Part shown: piece after piece, positions 45,541 through 54,289 of the stretch
Layout of the letters: every line of letters starts with the position of its first letter
Numbering within the stretch: the stretch's first letter is position 1
Origin: an uncultured Erythrobacter sp.
Lineage (GTDB): Bacteria > Pseudomonadota > Alphaproteobacteria > Sphingomonadales > Sphingomonadaceae
Direction of reading: 5' to 3'
NCBI RefSeq assembly: GCF_947492365.1
Contig: NZ_CANLMB010000001.1
Coordinates: 682,001-746,000, forward strand
Length of the DNA: 64,000 nucleotides
The notes under the pieces: model-generated
What the model was told of the DNA's origin: nothing
What the model saw: the letters and a program-made list of their open reading frames with translations, nothing else
Database searches by the model: none
Made by a program: the position numbers and the translations under genes

Positions 45541-46689
45541 TTATCGGCTGCGCAACCGCTCGGCGGTCAGCTGATCCACCCGGGTCACGCCCATCAGCCG
45601 CATTCCGCGCTCGATCTCGTCCTTGAGGATGTCTAGCGCGCGGGTAACGCCTTCCTCTCCGGCAGCGGCCAGAGCGTAAAGATAGAGCCGCCCGCCCGAT
45701 GCCGCGCTTGCGCCGCTGCACAGCGCTTTGAGTGCATGCGTCCCGCGCCGCACGCCGCCATCGCAAATGATCTCGATTTCGCCGCCCACCGCATCGACGA
45801 TTTCGGGCAGCTGATCGAAGGGCGCGCGGCTGCCGTCCAATTGCCGTCCGCCATGGTTGGATATCATGATCGCATCTGCGCCGATCTCCACCGCGCGGCG
45901 CGCATCACCGGCGCTCATCACACCTTTCAGCACGAATTTCCCGCCCCATTGTTCGCGGATTGCAGCGGCGGTGCCCCAATCCATCGATGTGTCGAGCATC
46001 GTGTTGAAATACTCCGCAATGCTAACCGCCTCACTCGATCCCTCGCTGACATGCGTGTCGAGATTGGGCAGCCGGAATTTCTCGCGGAAGAGGTAGTCAA
46101 GCGTCCAGCGCGGACGGGTCGCATAGCTCCAGATGCTTGCCGGAGAGAAGCGGGGCGGGGTGGTAAAGCCGCTGCGCAAACACCGCTCTCGCTTGCCCGA
46201 AACAATCGTGTCGACCGTCAGCGCCAAAGCATCGAAACCGGCGACCTGACAGCGCTCGATCATATGGGTGTTCAACCCCTTGTCCTTGTGCACATAGAGC
46301 TGGAACAGTTTCGGCCCGCTGGTGAGCGCGGCGATCTCTTCGATGCTGCACGTGGCGAGACTGGAGATGCCGAACCAAAGGCCGTGTGCTTCCGCCGCCT
46401 TCGCAACCGCGCGCTCGCCCTGCCAATGGAACGCGCGTTGGACAGCCGTTGGGGAAAGCATCAGCGGCAGCGCGCTCTTGCGGCCAAGGATCGTGGTCGA
46501 GGTGTCGATCTGCTCCACACCGGCAAGGACATCGGGGACCAGATCAACCGTGTCATAGCTGGCGGTGTTGCGCGCCTTGGTCAGCTCGTCATCGGCCGCC
46601 CCGTCGATATAATCGAAGACGGGGAAGGGCAGGCGCGCCTTCGCAAGCCGCCGGAAATCCTCGATATTATGGCAGTCGGAAAGACGCAT
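45541..46689 (-). CDS. lldD: FMN-dependent L-lactate dehydrogenase / alpha-hydroxy-acid dehydrogenase
   Basis: A 382-residue FMN enzyme oxidising L-lactate to pyruvate at the membrane respiratory chain. The N-terminal CHNIEDFRRLAKARLPFPVFDYIDGAADDE is characteristic. LPLMLSPTAVQRAFHWQGE and FQLYVHKDKGLNTHMIERCQVAGFDALALTVDT form the FMN pocket, LKGVMSAGDARRAVEIGADAIMISNHGGRQLDGSRA has the active-site His/Arg (SNHGGRQLD), and EIICDGGVRRGTHALKALCSGASA the second FMN phosphate site. Close relatives use mandelate or glycolate, so specificity is an inference. Confidence 0.9.
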   Translation of the reverse strand: MRLSDCHNIEDFRRLAKARLPFPVFDYIDGAADDELTKARNTASYDTVDLVPDVLAGVEQIDTSTTILGRKSALPLMLSPTAVQRAFHWQGERAVAKAAEAHGLWFGISSLATCSIEEIAALTSGPKLFQLYVHKDKGLNTHMIERCQVAGFDALALTVDTIVSGKRERCLRSGFTTPPRFSPASIWSYATRPRWTLDYLFREKFRLPNLDTHVSEGSSEAVSIAEYFNTMLDTSMDWGTAAAIREQWGGKFVLKGVMSAGDARRAVEIGADAIMISNHGGRQLDGSRAPFDQLPEIVDAVGGEIEIICDGGVRRGTHALKALCSGASAASGGRLYLYALAAAGEEGVTRALDILKDEIERGMRLMGVTRVDQLTAERLRSR

Positions 46690-47144
46690 TTGTGGTGTCG
46701 CATGCCCCTCATTTCAGCAGGCCCCAGCCTTGGCCGATTGCGGGCAAAGTGTCGAGAGCATGCGCTTCTGATCCTTCCGAGCACCTTTATTGAAATTTTT
46801 TTGAGTTTGGGTGTCACCAACTGCGCAGGCTGCGCGAACCCCATGATGTGCGCGGCCACTTGGCAGTGATGCGAAGCAAAAAAAGCCAGCCTCCCCTAGC
46901 TGGCGCTCCCCCTGATGCCCCCTTGCTCGCATCCGTCCAGGTGGTCGCCGCACGAACTGGAATTCGGGAGACCCTTCATATGCCGATCGCAGCTCAAACC
47001 GGAGCATGCCTAGCGCAAGCGAGCGATCGAAGGCGGGTCTCCGTCACATGATTGGCGCTCTGGCAATTTCCCTGACCCCCCAAATTGCCGGAGCGTCAAT
47101 ACCCCCACCCCCAAGAACGTGACGAAACTGAAGAGGATGACGAA
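46690..47144. other. 455-bp non-coding region with a 14-bp inverted repeat
   Basis: I see no supportable gene between lldD and the Ala/Cys-rich gene. At 47056-47095 an inverted repeat CGCTCTGGCAATTT / AAATTGCCGGAGCG (14 bp with one G-T pair, 12-base loop CCCTGACCCCCC) stands 50 bases before the following start codon. It could be an operator or a 5'-leader hairpin of that gene. Confidence 0.55.
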
Positions 47145-47450
47145 ATGGCGAAACAGAGTTTGAACCTTGCCAAGATGCTGATGGTAGCAGGCGGCCTTGC
47201 TGCGGCAAGCACCGGTGCGCCCGCGCTTGCCGATGCACCTTGTGGGCCAAGCGGCTATTCGAGCAGCCGCTCAAACGCCTCGTCCTCTGCTGAGCGCCGC
47301 GCTGCCCGGCAGGCACGAGAAGCCGCTCGCCAGGAACGCCGTGCCGCACGTGAGGCAGCCGAGGCTGCCGCTTGCGCTGCCGCCGCCTGCGCCGCTGCGG
47401 AATGTTCCGCCAGTTCCTGTTCCGCTTCGAGTTGCGCGCCCGCTGCCTGA
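47145..47450 (+). CDS. Small Ala/Cys/Ser-rich exported protein
   Basis: A 101-residue protein. Residues 1-30 look like a signal peptide (LAKMLMVAGGLAAASTGAPALADA, cleavage after ALA). The mature part has SGYSSSRSNASSSAERRA, a highly charged Ala/Arg/Glu helix (residues about 48-72), then six cysteines spaced in Ala/Ser runs, from AAACAAAACAAAECSASS to the C-terminal CSASSCAPAA. I do not recognise a family. The Cys pattern suggests metal binding or cross-linking in the periplasm. The start is fixed by the signal peptide and GAAGAGGATGACGAA upstream. Confidence 0.6.
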   Translation: MAKQSLNLAKMLMVAGGLAAASTGAPALADAPCGPSGYSSSRSNASSSAERRAARQAREAARQERRAAREAAEAAACAAAACAAAECSASSCSASSCAPAA

Positions 47451-47468
47451 CGGGTGTGCGCCTTGGGC

Positions 47469-47516
47469 GTGGCCGGAGGTCGTTCCTCCTAGTATCTCCG
47501 GTCACGTCCTCTTTTT
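47469..47516 (+). terminator. Terminator of the Ala/Cys-rich gene
   Basis: GTGGCCGGAG (47469-47478) pairs with CTCCGGTCAC (47496-47505), 10 bp with one wobble, with an inner alternative GGAGG/CCTCC; a T5 run follows at 47512-47516. It lies 18 bases after the stop. Confidence 0.6.
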
Positions 47517-47523
47517 ACAGGTG

Positions 47524-47655
47524 ATGCCAATGTCGAGATGCCATTGTCGAAATGACAGTGTCGCGATGACAACATCACCATCAGGCAAGAAGAAGCCAGA
47601 GTTGGGGAAAGGCGTCTCCCCCCATCAGCGCCGATCTCTTCTGGTCGCAATCTGA
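47524..47655 (+). CDS. Possible 43-residue small ORF between two terminators
   Basis: ATG 47524 opens a 43-codon frame starting MPMSRCHCRNDSVAMTTS and ending in a basic stretch, HQRRSLLVAI. The stop overlaps the next terminator stem. The upstream terminator at 47469-47516 and the downstream one at 47654-47698 isolate this stretch as a possible separate transcript. Coding status is doubtful: the first half is made of the phased DNA repeat described below, and a small RNA is an equally good explanation. Confidence 0.3.
   Translation: MPMSRCHCRNDSVAMTTSPSGKKKPELGKGVSPHQRRSLLVAI
47531..47571. repeat. Three 14-bp-phased copies of TGTCGNNATGNCA
   Basis: TGTCGAGATGCCA (47531), TGTCGAAATGACA (47545) and TGTCGCGATGACA (47559) follow each other at exact 14-base spacing. 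The last two are dyads of the form TGTC-N5-GACA. Regular phasing of a half-symmetric site suggests cooperative binding by a regulator. Confidence 0.6.
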
Positions 47656-47698
47656 AACCGCCCGCGTGAAAAAGGGTTTTGCGCGGGCGGTTTCTTTT
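47654..47698 (+). terminator. Strong intrinsic terminator
   Basis: GAAACCGCCCGCG (47654-47666) pairs perfectly with CGCGGGCGGTTTC (47682-47694) over 13 bp, followed by TTTT on the plus strand. The minus-strand side has no good T-run, so it mainly ends a plus-strand transcript, though it may also help end the DUF4329 gene. Confidence 0.8.
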
Positions 47699-47702
47699 CA
47701 GA

Positions 47703-48296
47703 TCAGCAGCTTAGATCGGAACTAAAGCGGGCCTGCAATTCATCGATTGTGTAGCGCTGTTTGACCGGATCGCCGTTGCAGGGCTCGTAGGCCGGATCTT
47801 GCGTCAGGCATCCGGGTCCGCAAACCTGCACCGCGACAGCTTCGGCGTGATCGATCCGCCACAACCGTCCGCCGGGCGTCGCAACATAGCCGTCCATTCC
47901 GGTCGCCACATCGCTTTCGATATCGATCAGAGAGGGCACTTCGCCGTCATAGCGGTCGGAATGTTTGCCGTGTGTGTGGAAGCTGGCGACCGGAACCATG
48001 CCGGGCTCATCGAAGTAAGAGATGTCGCAGCTGGCCTCGTCCCCGTCGCGCGGGATCGACACGCCAAGCTCGGCATCGGAGGTTTCAAAGATGATCCCGC
48101 ACAGTTCCTTGTTCCCTTCGAAACTCGGTTGCTGGAGTTTGTCGAGTTCGGTTTTCGCAAAGTCGGCGACTTCAGAATGGGGGACCACCGGCACGAGGCC
48201 GTCGGTCCCTTTCACATTCATATAGGCGCGCGCGATCATCGCCACGAAGGCGATAGCGCAGATGACGTAAAGGATACGGATGGTCGACGGATTCAT
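47703..48296 (-). CDS. DUF4329-like, JAMM-type putative metallohydrolase with membrane anchor
   Basis: A 197-residue protein with one N-terminal hydrophobic segment (RILYVICAIAFVAMIARAY) and an exported domain resembling DUF4329. It has the layout of a JAMM site: a Glu in LCGIIFETSD, VASFHTHGKHSD providing HxH, and then SLIDIESD giving S-x-x-D, with a longer spacer than the classical seven residues. Cysteines in CDISYF, CGPGCL and PCNGD may form disulfides. It starts 19 bases after ilvC ends and is probably read from the same transcript. Peptidase activity is inference. Confidence 0.7.
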   Translation of the reverse strand: MNPSTIRILYVICAIAFVAMIARAYMNVKGTDGLVPVVPHSEVADFAKTELDKLQQPSFEGNKELCGIIFETSDAELGVSIPRDGDEASCDISYFDEPGMVPVASFHTHGKHSDRYDGEVPSLIDIESDVATGMDGYVATPGGRLWRIDHAEAVAVQVCGPGCLTQDPAYEPCNGDPVKQRYTIDELQARFSSDLSC

Positions 48297-48315
48297 GCGG
48301 CGACCATCCGTGCCT

Positions 48316-49878
<1,563 letters not shown>

Positions 49879-49882
<4 letters not shown>

Positions 49883-50394
49883 GCCCCCTCGGCCCCGCGC
49901 ATCATTCCAACCACGCCGGAGCGGCCAACGCTGACAAGGCCAAGTTCGCGCATCAGGGCGATGAAGCTGTCGATCTTGTCAGGCGGTCCGGTCAATTCGA
50001 AAACGAAGCTCGACGTGGTGGTGTCGATTACCTTGGCGCGGAACAGTTCGGCAATGCGCAAGGCCTCGACCCGCGCTTCGCCTTTGCCCGCGACCTTGAT
50101 GAGCGCGAGCTCGCGTTCGACATGCGGGCCAGCTTGGGTGAGGTCGGTCACCTTGTGCACCGGCACCAGCCGTTCAAGCTGCGCCTCGATCTGGTCGATC
50201 ACTTCCGGCGGGCCGTTGGTGACAACGGTGATCCGGCTGATCGCGTGATCGTCCGAAATGTCGGCCACAGTCAGACTGTCGATATTGTAGCCGCGCGCGG
50301 TGAACAGACCGGTGATCTTGGCGAGGATACCCGGCTCGTTATCGACCGTGACGGTGAGGACGTGGCGCTCGCTCTCGGCGCTTTGAATTTTCAT
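49879..50394 (-). CDS. ilvH: Acetolactate synthase small (regulatory) subunit
   Basis: A 171-residue regulatory subunit that stimulates IlvB and confers valine feedback inhibition. An N-terminal ACT domain (HVLTVTVDNEPGILAKITGLFTARGYNIDSLTVADISDD) and a C-terminal ACT-like domain (ALIKVAGKGEARVEALRIAELFRAKVIDTTTSSFVFELTG) are both present. The start MKIQSAESERH is chosen by family; an open extension to 50460 is not conserved-looking. It follows ilvB by 13 bases. Confidence 0.95.
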
Positions 50395-50407
50395 CGGATC
50401 AGTATCC

Positions 50408-52162
50408 CTAAACCAGCGCTTTTGCTTCGTCGTCCATCGTGCCGTCGACATCGTCGCCATAGAGCAGCATTTCGGTGTGCGCAGCCCCGCTGGGGATCAT
50501 CGGCAGGCAGTTGGCGTCCTTCGCCACGCAGCAATCGACGATCACCGGGCCGTCATGCGCGATCATCGCTTCGATGCCTGCGTCGAGATCGGCCTCGTCG
50601 GTGATGCGGATGCCTTTCCATCCATAGGCCTCGGCCAGCCGGACAAAATCGGGCAGGCTATCGCTGTATGAGTTCGAATAGCGGCTTTCATAGGTCAGTT
50701 CCTGCCACTGGCGGACCATGCCCATATATTCGTTGTTGAGGATGAAGACCTTGACTGGCAGGCGGTATTGCGAGGCGGTGCCAAGCTCCTGGATGTTCAT
50801 CTGGATGCTGGCTTCACCGGCAATGTCGATGACAAGATCGTCAGGATTGCCGAGCTGCGCGCCGATCGCTGCGGGCAGGCCGTAGCCCATCGTGCCAAGG
50901 CCGCCGCTGGTGAGCCATTTGTTGGGGTCTTCGAAGTGGAAATATTGCGCCGCCCACATCTGGTGCTGACCAACCTCGGTGGTGATGATGGGCGAGCGCT
51001 GATGGGTGAGGGCATAGAGCCGCTCGATCGCCTTTTGCGGCATGATCGCTTCGGGGTCTTTGCGCGACTTTTCAGGGTAAGCGAGGCATTCGCGCGCGCG
51101 CCAACCGGCAATGCGTGCTTTCCATTCACCCAGGTCCTGAGGCTTGCGGTCTCCCCAGCCTTCGATCAACTGGCCGAGCACACTCGCGCAGTCGCCGACA
51201 ATTCCCAGATCAACCGTCACATTCTTGTTGATCGAGGAGCGGTCGATATCGATGTGGATCTTCTTGCTATCAGGCGAGAAGGCGTCGAGCCGACCCGTAA
51301 CACGGTCATCGAAACGCGCACCGATACAGACCATCACATCGGCCTTGTTCATCGCCATATTGGCTTCGAAGGTGCCGTGCATGCCTAGCATGCCGAGCCA
51401 GTCGGGATGCTGACTGGGAAACGCGCCAAGGCCCATCAGCGTTGACGTTGTCGGAGCGCCGGTCATGTCCTGAAACTTGCGCAGCAGTTCGCTCGCCTCA
51501 GGGCCGGAATTGATGATGCCGCCGCCAGTATAGAGGATAGGGCGCTCGGCGCCTGCGATCATCTCGATGGCTTCGGCGATCTGCTCTGCCGGGCCGACCA
51601 TTTGCGGGGCGTAGCGATGCGCGGCGGTGAGTTTGGACGCGCGGCTTTGCGACGGTGTGGCGATCTGCACGTCCTTCGGAATGTCGATCACAACCGGGCC
51701 GGGGCGGCCTGTGGTGGCGATGCGGAACGCTTCCTCGATCGTCGCTTTCAGATCGGCGGGGTCTTTGACGAGGTAGTTGTGCTTTGTGCAGTGGCGCGTG
51801 ATGCCGACCGTATCGGCCTCCTGAAACGCATCGGTGCCGATCAGCGCGGTGGGAACCTGTCCAGTGATGACCACCATCGGGATCGAGTCCATCCACGCAT
51901 CGGCAATGCCGGTGACAGCGTTGGTCGCGCCGGGGCCGGAGGTGACGAGCACCACGCCCGGTTTGCCCGTCGCGCGGGCATAGCCTTCGGCAGCATGCGC
52001 CGCGCCTGCTTCGTGCCGGACGAGGATGTGACGAATGCGTTCATCGCCGAACAATTCGTCATAGATGGGAAGGACCGCGCCGCCGGGATAGCCGAAGATA
52101 TATTCGACCCCCTGTTCGACCAGACATTCCAACAACAATGCGGCACCGCTCCGCTTCGCCAC
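50408..52162 (-). CDS. ilvB: Acetolactate synthase large subunit
   Basis: The ThDP-dependent catalytic subunit, 584 residues, condensing pyruvate to acetolactate or with 2-oxobutyrate. ECLVEQGVEYIFGYPGGAVLPIYDEL and HEAGAAHAAEGYARATGKPGVVLVTSGPGATN include the catalytic Glu; GLGTMGYGLPAAIGAQLG with DIAGEASIQMNIQELGTA is the ThDP-metal motif, where GEAS replaces the more usual GDGS/GDAS. The GTG start has GGAGAAG 5 bases upstream. The attenuator T-run directly abuts this ribosome site. Confidence 0.96.
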   Translation of the reverse strand: MAKRSGAALLLECLVEQGVEYIFGYPGGAVLPIYDELFGDERIRHILVRHEAGAAHAAEGYARATGKPGVVLVTSGPGATNAVTGIADAWMDSIPMVVITGQVPTALIGTDAFQEADTVGITRHCTKHNYLVKDPADLKATIEEAFRIATTGRPGPVVIDIPKDVQIATPSQSRASKLTAAHRYAPQMVGPAEQIAEAIEMIAGAERPILYTGGGIINSGPEASELLRKFQDMTGAPTTSTLMGLGAFPSQHPDWLGMLGMHGTFEANMAMNKADVMVCIGARFDDRVTGRLDAFSPDSKKIHIDIDRSSINKNVTVDLGIVGDCASVLGQLIEGWGDRKPQDLGEWKARIAGWRARECLAYPEKSRKDPEAIMPQKAIERLYALTHQRSPIITTEVGQHQMWAAQYFHFEDPNKWLTSGGLGTMGYGLPAAIGAQLGNPDDLVIDIAGEASIQMNIQELGTASQYRLPVKVFILNNEYMGMVRQWQELTYESRYSNSYSDSLPDFVRLAEAYGWKGIRITDEADLDAGIEAMIAHDGPVIVDCCVAKDANCLPMIPSGAAHTEMLLYGDDVDGTMDDEAKALV

Positions 52163-52174
52163 TTGATCTTCTCC

Positions 52175-52217
52175 AAAAATGAAACCGGCCCGAAGCGGTT
52201 ATTCGCGTCGGGCCGGT
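52175..52217 (-). terminator. ilvB attenuator terminator
   Basis: Minus strand: ACCGGCCCGA (52217-52208) pairs perfectly with TCGGGCCGGT (52193-52184) over 10 bp with a 14-base loop, followed by TTCATTTTT ending at 52175, immediately before the ilvB ribosome site. ACGGGC at the end of the leader ORF (52254-52249) can pair with GCCCG of the 5' arm as an antiterminator. Confidence 0.82.
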
Positions 52218-52245
52218 CCAGAAATTCCTATATGTGAATCCCAGA

Positions 52246-52281
52246 TCAGCCCGTCTCTACCACGATAAGTACAATAGCCAT
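52246..52281 (-). CDS. ilvL: Branched-chain leader peptide of ilvBH
   Basis: An 11-residue ORF, MAIVLIVVETG, ATG GCT ATT GTA CTT ATC GTG GTA GAG ACG GGC TGA. Six consecutive codons (Ile-Val-Leu-Ile-Val-Val) sense all three branched-chain amino acids. GAAGG lies 11 bases upstream. It is followed after 28 bases by the terminator hairpin, the classical arrangement for ribosome-mediated attenuation. Confidence 0.82.
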   Translation of the reverse strand: MAIVLIVVETG

Positions 52282-52339
52282 GATCTGAGTTGCCTTCACC
52301 TGTTCACGTTGTGCGCCGGAGCTTACCGGCGATTGTCAT

Positions 52340-52377
52340 AAAAACCAAGAGGCCCGCCGGGACTGAAGTGGCGGGCC
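52340..52377 (-). terminator. Intrinsic terminator of miaA
   Basis: Minus strand: GGCCCGCC (52377-52370) pairs with GGCGGGCC (52358-52351), followed by TCTTGG and a T5 run to 52340. It separates miaA from the ilv promoter, which must lie within about 52282-52339. Confidence 0.8.
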
Positions 52378-52419
52378 AATGAGGATTTCGCTAACGGTAT
52401 GAATCTAACGCGTCAACCG

Positions 52420-53379
52420 TTAAAGTTGTAATAATGATGCGAAAACGGACTTTATGTCGATATTTTCGGACTCAATGCGCGGCCAGTCAGGTGGCGACTG
52501 GTTGCGGAGCCAGGTGAATTGGCGTTTGGCATAGTTGCGTGTTGCTTGCGCGCCTGCCGCGATAGCCTCTCCGCGGGTCGATTCCTCGCGCAGGAAAGCG
52601 GCGATCTCGGGCACGCCGATTGCGCGCATGACGGGCAGATCGGGGGAGAGGTCGCGCGCGAGCAGCGCCTCGACTTCTTCCACCGCGCCGCTTTCCATCA
52701 TCGCGGCAAAGCGCGTGTCGCAGCGTTCGTAAACCCATTGGCGCGGCGGCATGTGGACGAGCGGGTGCAGGTCCACCTCGTCGCCGATGCCCCCGGTCTT
52801 GGCGAGCTGCCAGTCGCCGAGCGTCACGCCGGTAGAGCGTTTAACCTCGAGCGCGCGGCTGATCCTCTGGCTGTCGCCGGGTTCCAGCTCGGCTGCGCGC
52901 AAGGGGTCTTCAATCTGGAGCGCGGCATAGGCGGTGGCGGTTTCCATGCTCCGCACAACTTCGCGTACTTCTGCGTCGATTTCCGGGATGGGTGCAATGC
53001 CCTCGATCAGAACTCTCAGATACATGCCGGTGCCCCCGACAAGGATCGGCACAGCTTCTTTCTCGTGGCAATCGGCAATCTCGGCCTTCGCGCGCGCTGC
53101 CCAATCGGCCGCAGAGCACGGCTCGGCTCCGTCCCATGCGCCATAAAGTCGGTGTTCAACCTGCTTTTGCTCTTCTTCGCTCGGCGAGGCTGCCAGCACG
53201 GGAATATCAGCATAGACCTGCATGCTGTCAGCATTGACAATCACTGCTTTGCGCCCGGCTTTGTCCAGAGCTTCGGCAAGGCCAAGCGCGGTTGCACTCT
53301 TGCCGCTGGCGGTCGGCCCTGCAATGAGCGCGACTGGCCGCGCAGCAGCGGTGCTTGTTGGAGATGTTTTGGTGCTCAT
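52420..53379 (-). CDS. miaA: tRNA dimethylallyltransferase
   Basis: Adds the dimethylallyl group to A37 of tRNAs reading UNN codons. The 319-residue protein has Walker A AGPTASGKSATALGLAEAL, VNADSMQVYADIPVLAASPS, the ILVGGTGMYLRVLIEGIAPIPEI motif and QWVYERCDTRFAAMMESGAVEEVEALLAR. The start MSTKTSPTS at 53379 gives normal length. Its start codon lies within 8 bases of the divergent serB start, so the two coding regions overlap at their 5' ends. Confidence 0.93.
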   Translation of the reverse strand: MSTKTSPTSTAAARPVALIAGPTASGKSATALGLAEALDKAGRKAVIVNADSMQVYADIPVLAASPSEEEQKQVEHRLYGAWDGAEPCSAADWAARAKAEIADCHEKEAVPILVGGTGMYLRVLIEGIAPIPEIDAEVREVVRSMETATAYAALQIEDPLRAAELEPGDSQRISRALEVKRSTGVTLGDWQLAKTGGIGDEVDLHPLVHMPPRQWVYERCDTRFAAMMESGAVEEVEALLARDLSPDLPVMRAIGVPEIAAFLREESTRGEAIAAGAQATRNYAKRQFTWLRNQSPPDWPRIESENIDIKSVFASLLQL

Positions 53380-54289
53380 CGCGCGTCTGATAGCAGACAA
53401 AGTGGATTGGGAAACACGGCTGAATGCAATTGGTCGTGCAACTTCTGAGCACTCAATCGTGCTTACGTTCAATCGCGGTGCCTCGGGCGTGTCGTACAAA
53501 TATGCCCGGACACTTGATGCAGAAGCTCAGGTGCATGAGATCCATTGGGGTGAGACCGATCCCCAGGTTGTCGCCAACATTATGAACGCGCACTTTTCCG
53601 ATTGCGACATGGTGATGAGCAAGGACGGCTTCTGGCTGCCCAAGCTCTTCGTCTCCGACATGGACTCCACCATGATTGGGCAGGAGTGTATTGACGAACT
53701 CGCCGACTTCGCCGGATTGAAGGCGCAAATTTCCGAGATCACCGAACGCGCGATGCAGGGTGAGCTCGACTTCACCAGCGCGCTGAACGAACGCGTGGCC
53801 CTGCTCAAAGGGTTGGATGAAGGCGCAATCCAGCGCTGTCTCGATGAATGCATTACGCCGACGCCGGGCGCGGAGGTGCTCACCCGCACGTTGAAGGCCA
53901 AGGGGTGCCGGACGGTTTTGGTTACAGGCGGTTTCCACCACTTTGCCGACCGGGTCGCAGAGTGGCTTGGGTTTGACCGGGTTGTCGGAAACCGGCTCGG
54001 CGTGGCGGATGGCAAGTTGACCGGAAAGCTCGACGGACCGATCTCCGATGCCTCGACAAAACTCGCGGTCCTGCAAGAGGAAGCGGCAAGGCTCGGCGCG
54101 CGTGCTTACCCTGTCGCGACCGGAGACGGCGCGAACGACATCCCGATGATCGAAGCGGCGACCTACGGCTTTGCCTATAGGGCCAAGCCTAAGGCGCGCG
54201 CAGCGGCCAATGGGCGGATCGATCACGGTGACCTCACCAACATCCTCTCCCTCCTCGGCATTCCGCGAAAGGACTGGGTAGAGGGGTGA
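53372..54289 (+). CDS. serB: Phosphoserine phosphatase
   Basis: Last step of serine synthesis. The 305-residue HAD enzyme has motif I FVSDMDSTMIGQECIDELADFAG (DxDST), VLVTGGFHHFADRVAEWLGFDRVVGNRL (motif II) and ATGDGANDIPMIEAATYGFAYRAKP (motifs III/IV). The N-terminal 75 residues resemble the ACT-like region of alphaproteobacterial SerB. GTG 53372 is preceded by GGAGA at 7 bases. The longer frame back to 53222 lies antisense inside miaA and is not credible. Confidence 0.92.
   Translation: MLIARLIADKVDWETRLNAIGRATSEHSIVLTFNRGASGVSYKYARTLDAEAQVHEIHWGETDPQVVANIMNAHFSDCDMVMSKDGFWLPKLFVSDMDSTMIGQECIDELADFAGLKAQISEITERAMQGELDFTSALNERVALLKGLDEGAIQRCLDECITPTPGAEVLTRTLKAKGCRTVLVTGGFHHFADRVAEWLGFDRVVGNRLGVADGKLTGKLDGPISDASTKLAVLQEEAARLGARAYPVATGDGANDIPMIEAATYGFAYRAKPKARAAANGRIDHGDLTNILSLLGIPRKDWVEG

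Noticed and set aside
47197..47523. Long frame overlapping the Ala/Cys-rich gene
   Set aside because: Pro/Arg-rich shadow of the true frame; only its last 43 codons, after the terminator, are kept as a doubtful sORF.
47531..47571. CRISPR-like array
   Set aside because: Units are 14 bp with no unique spacers; not CRISPR. No CRISPR or cas genes seen in the window.
53222..53371. N-terminal extension of SerB inside miaA
   Set aside because: Would be antisense to the miaA P-loop; family length and a Shine-Dalgarno site support GTG 53372.
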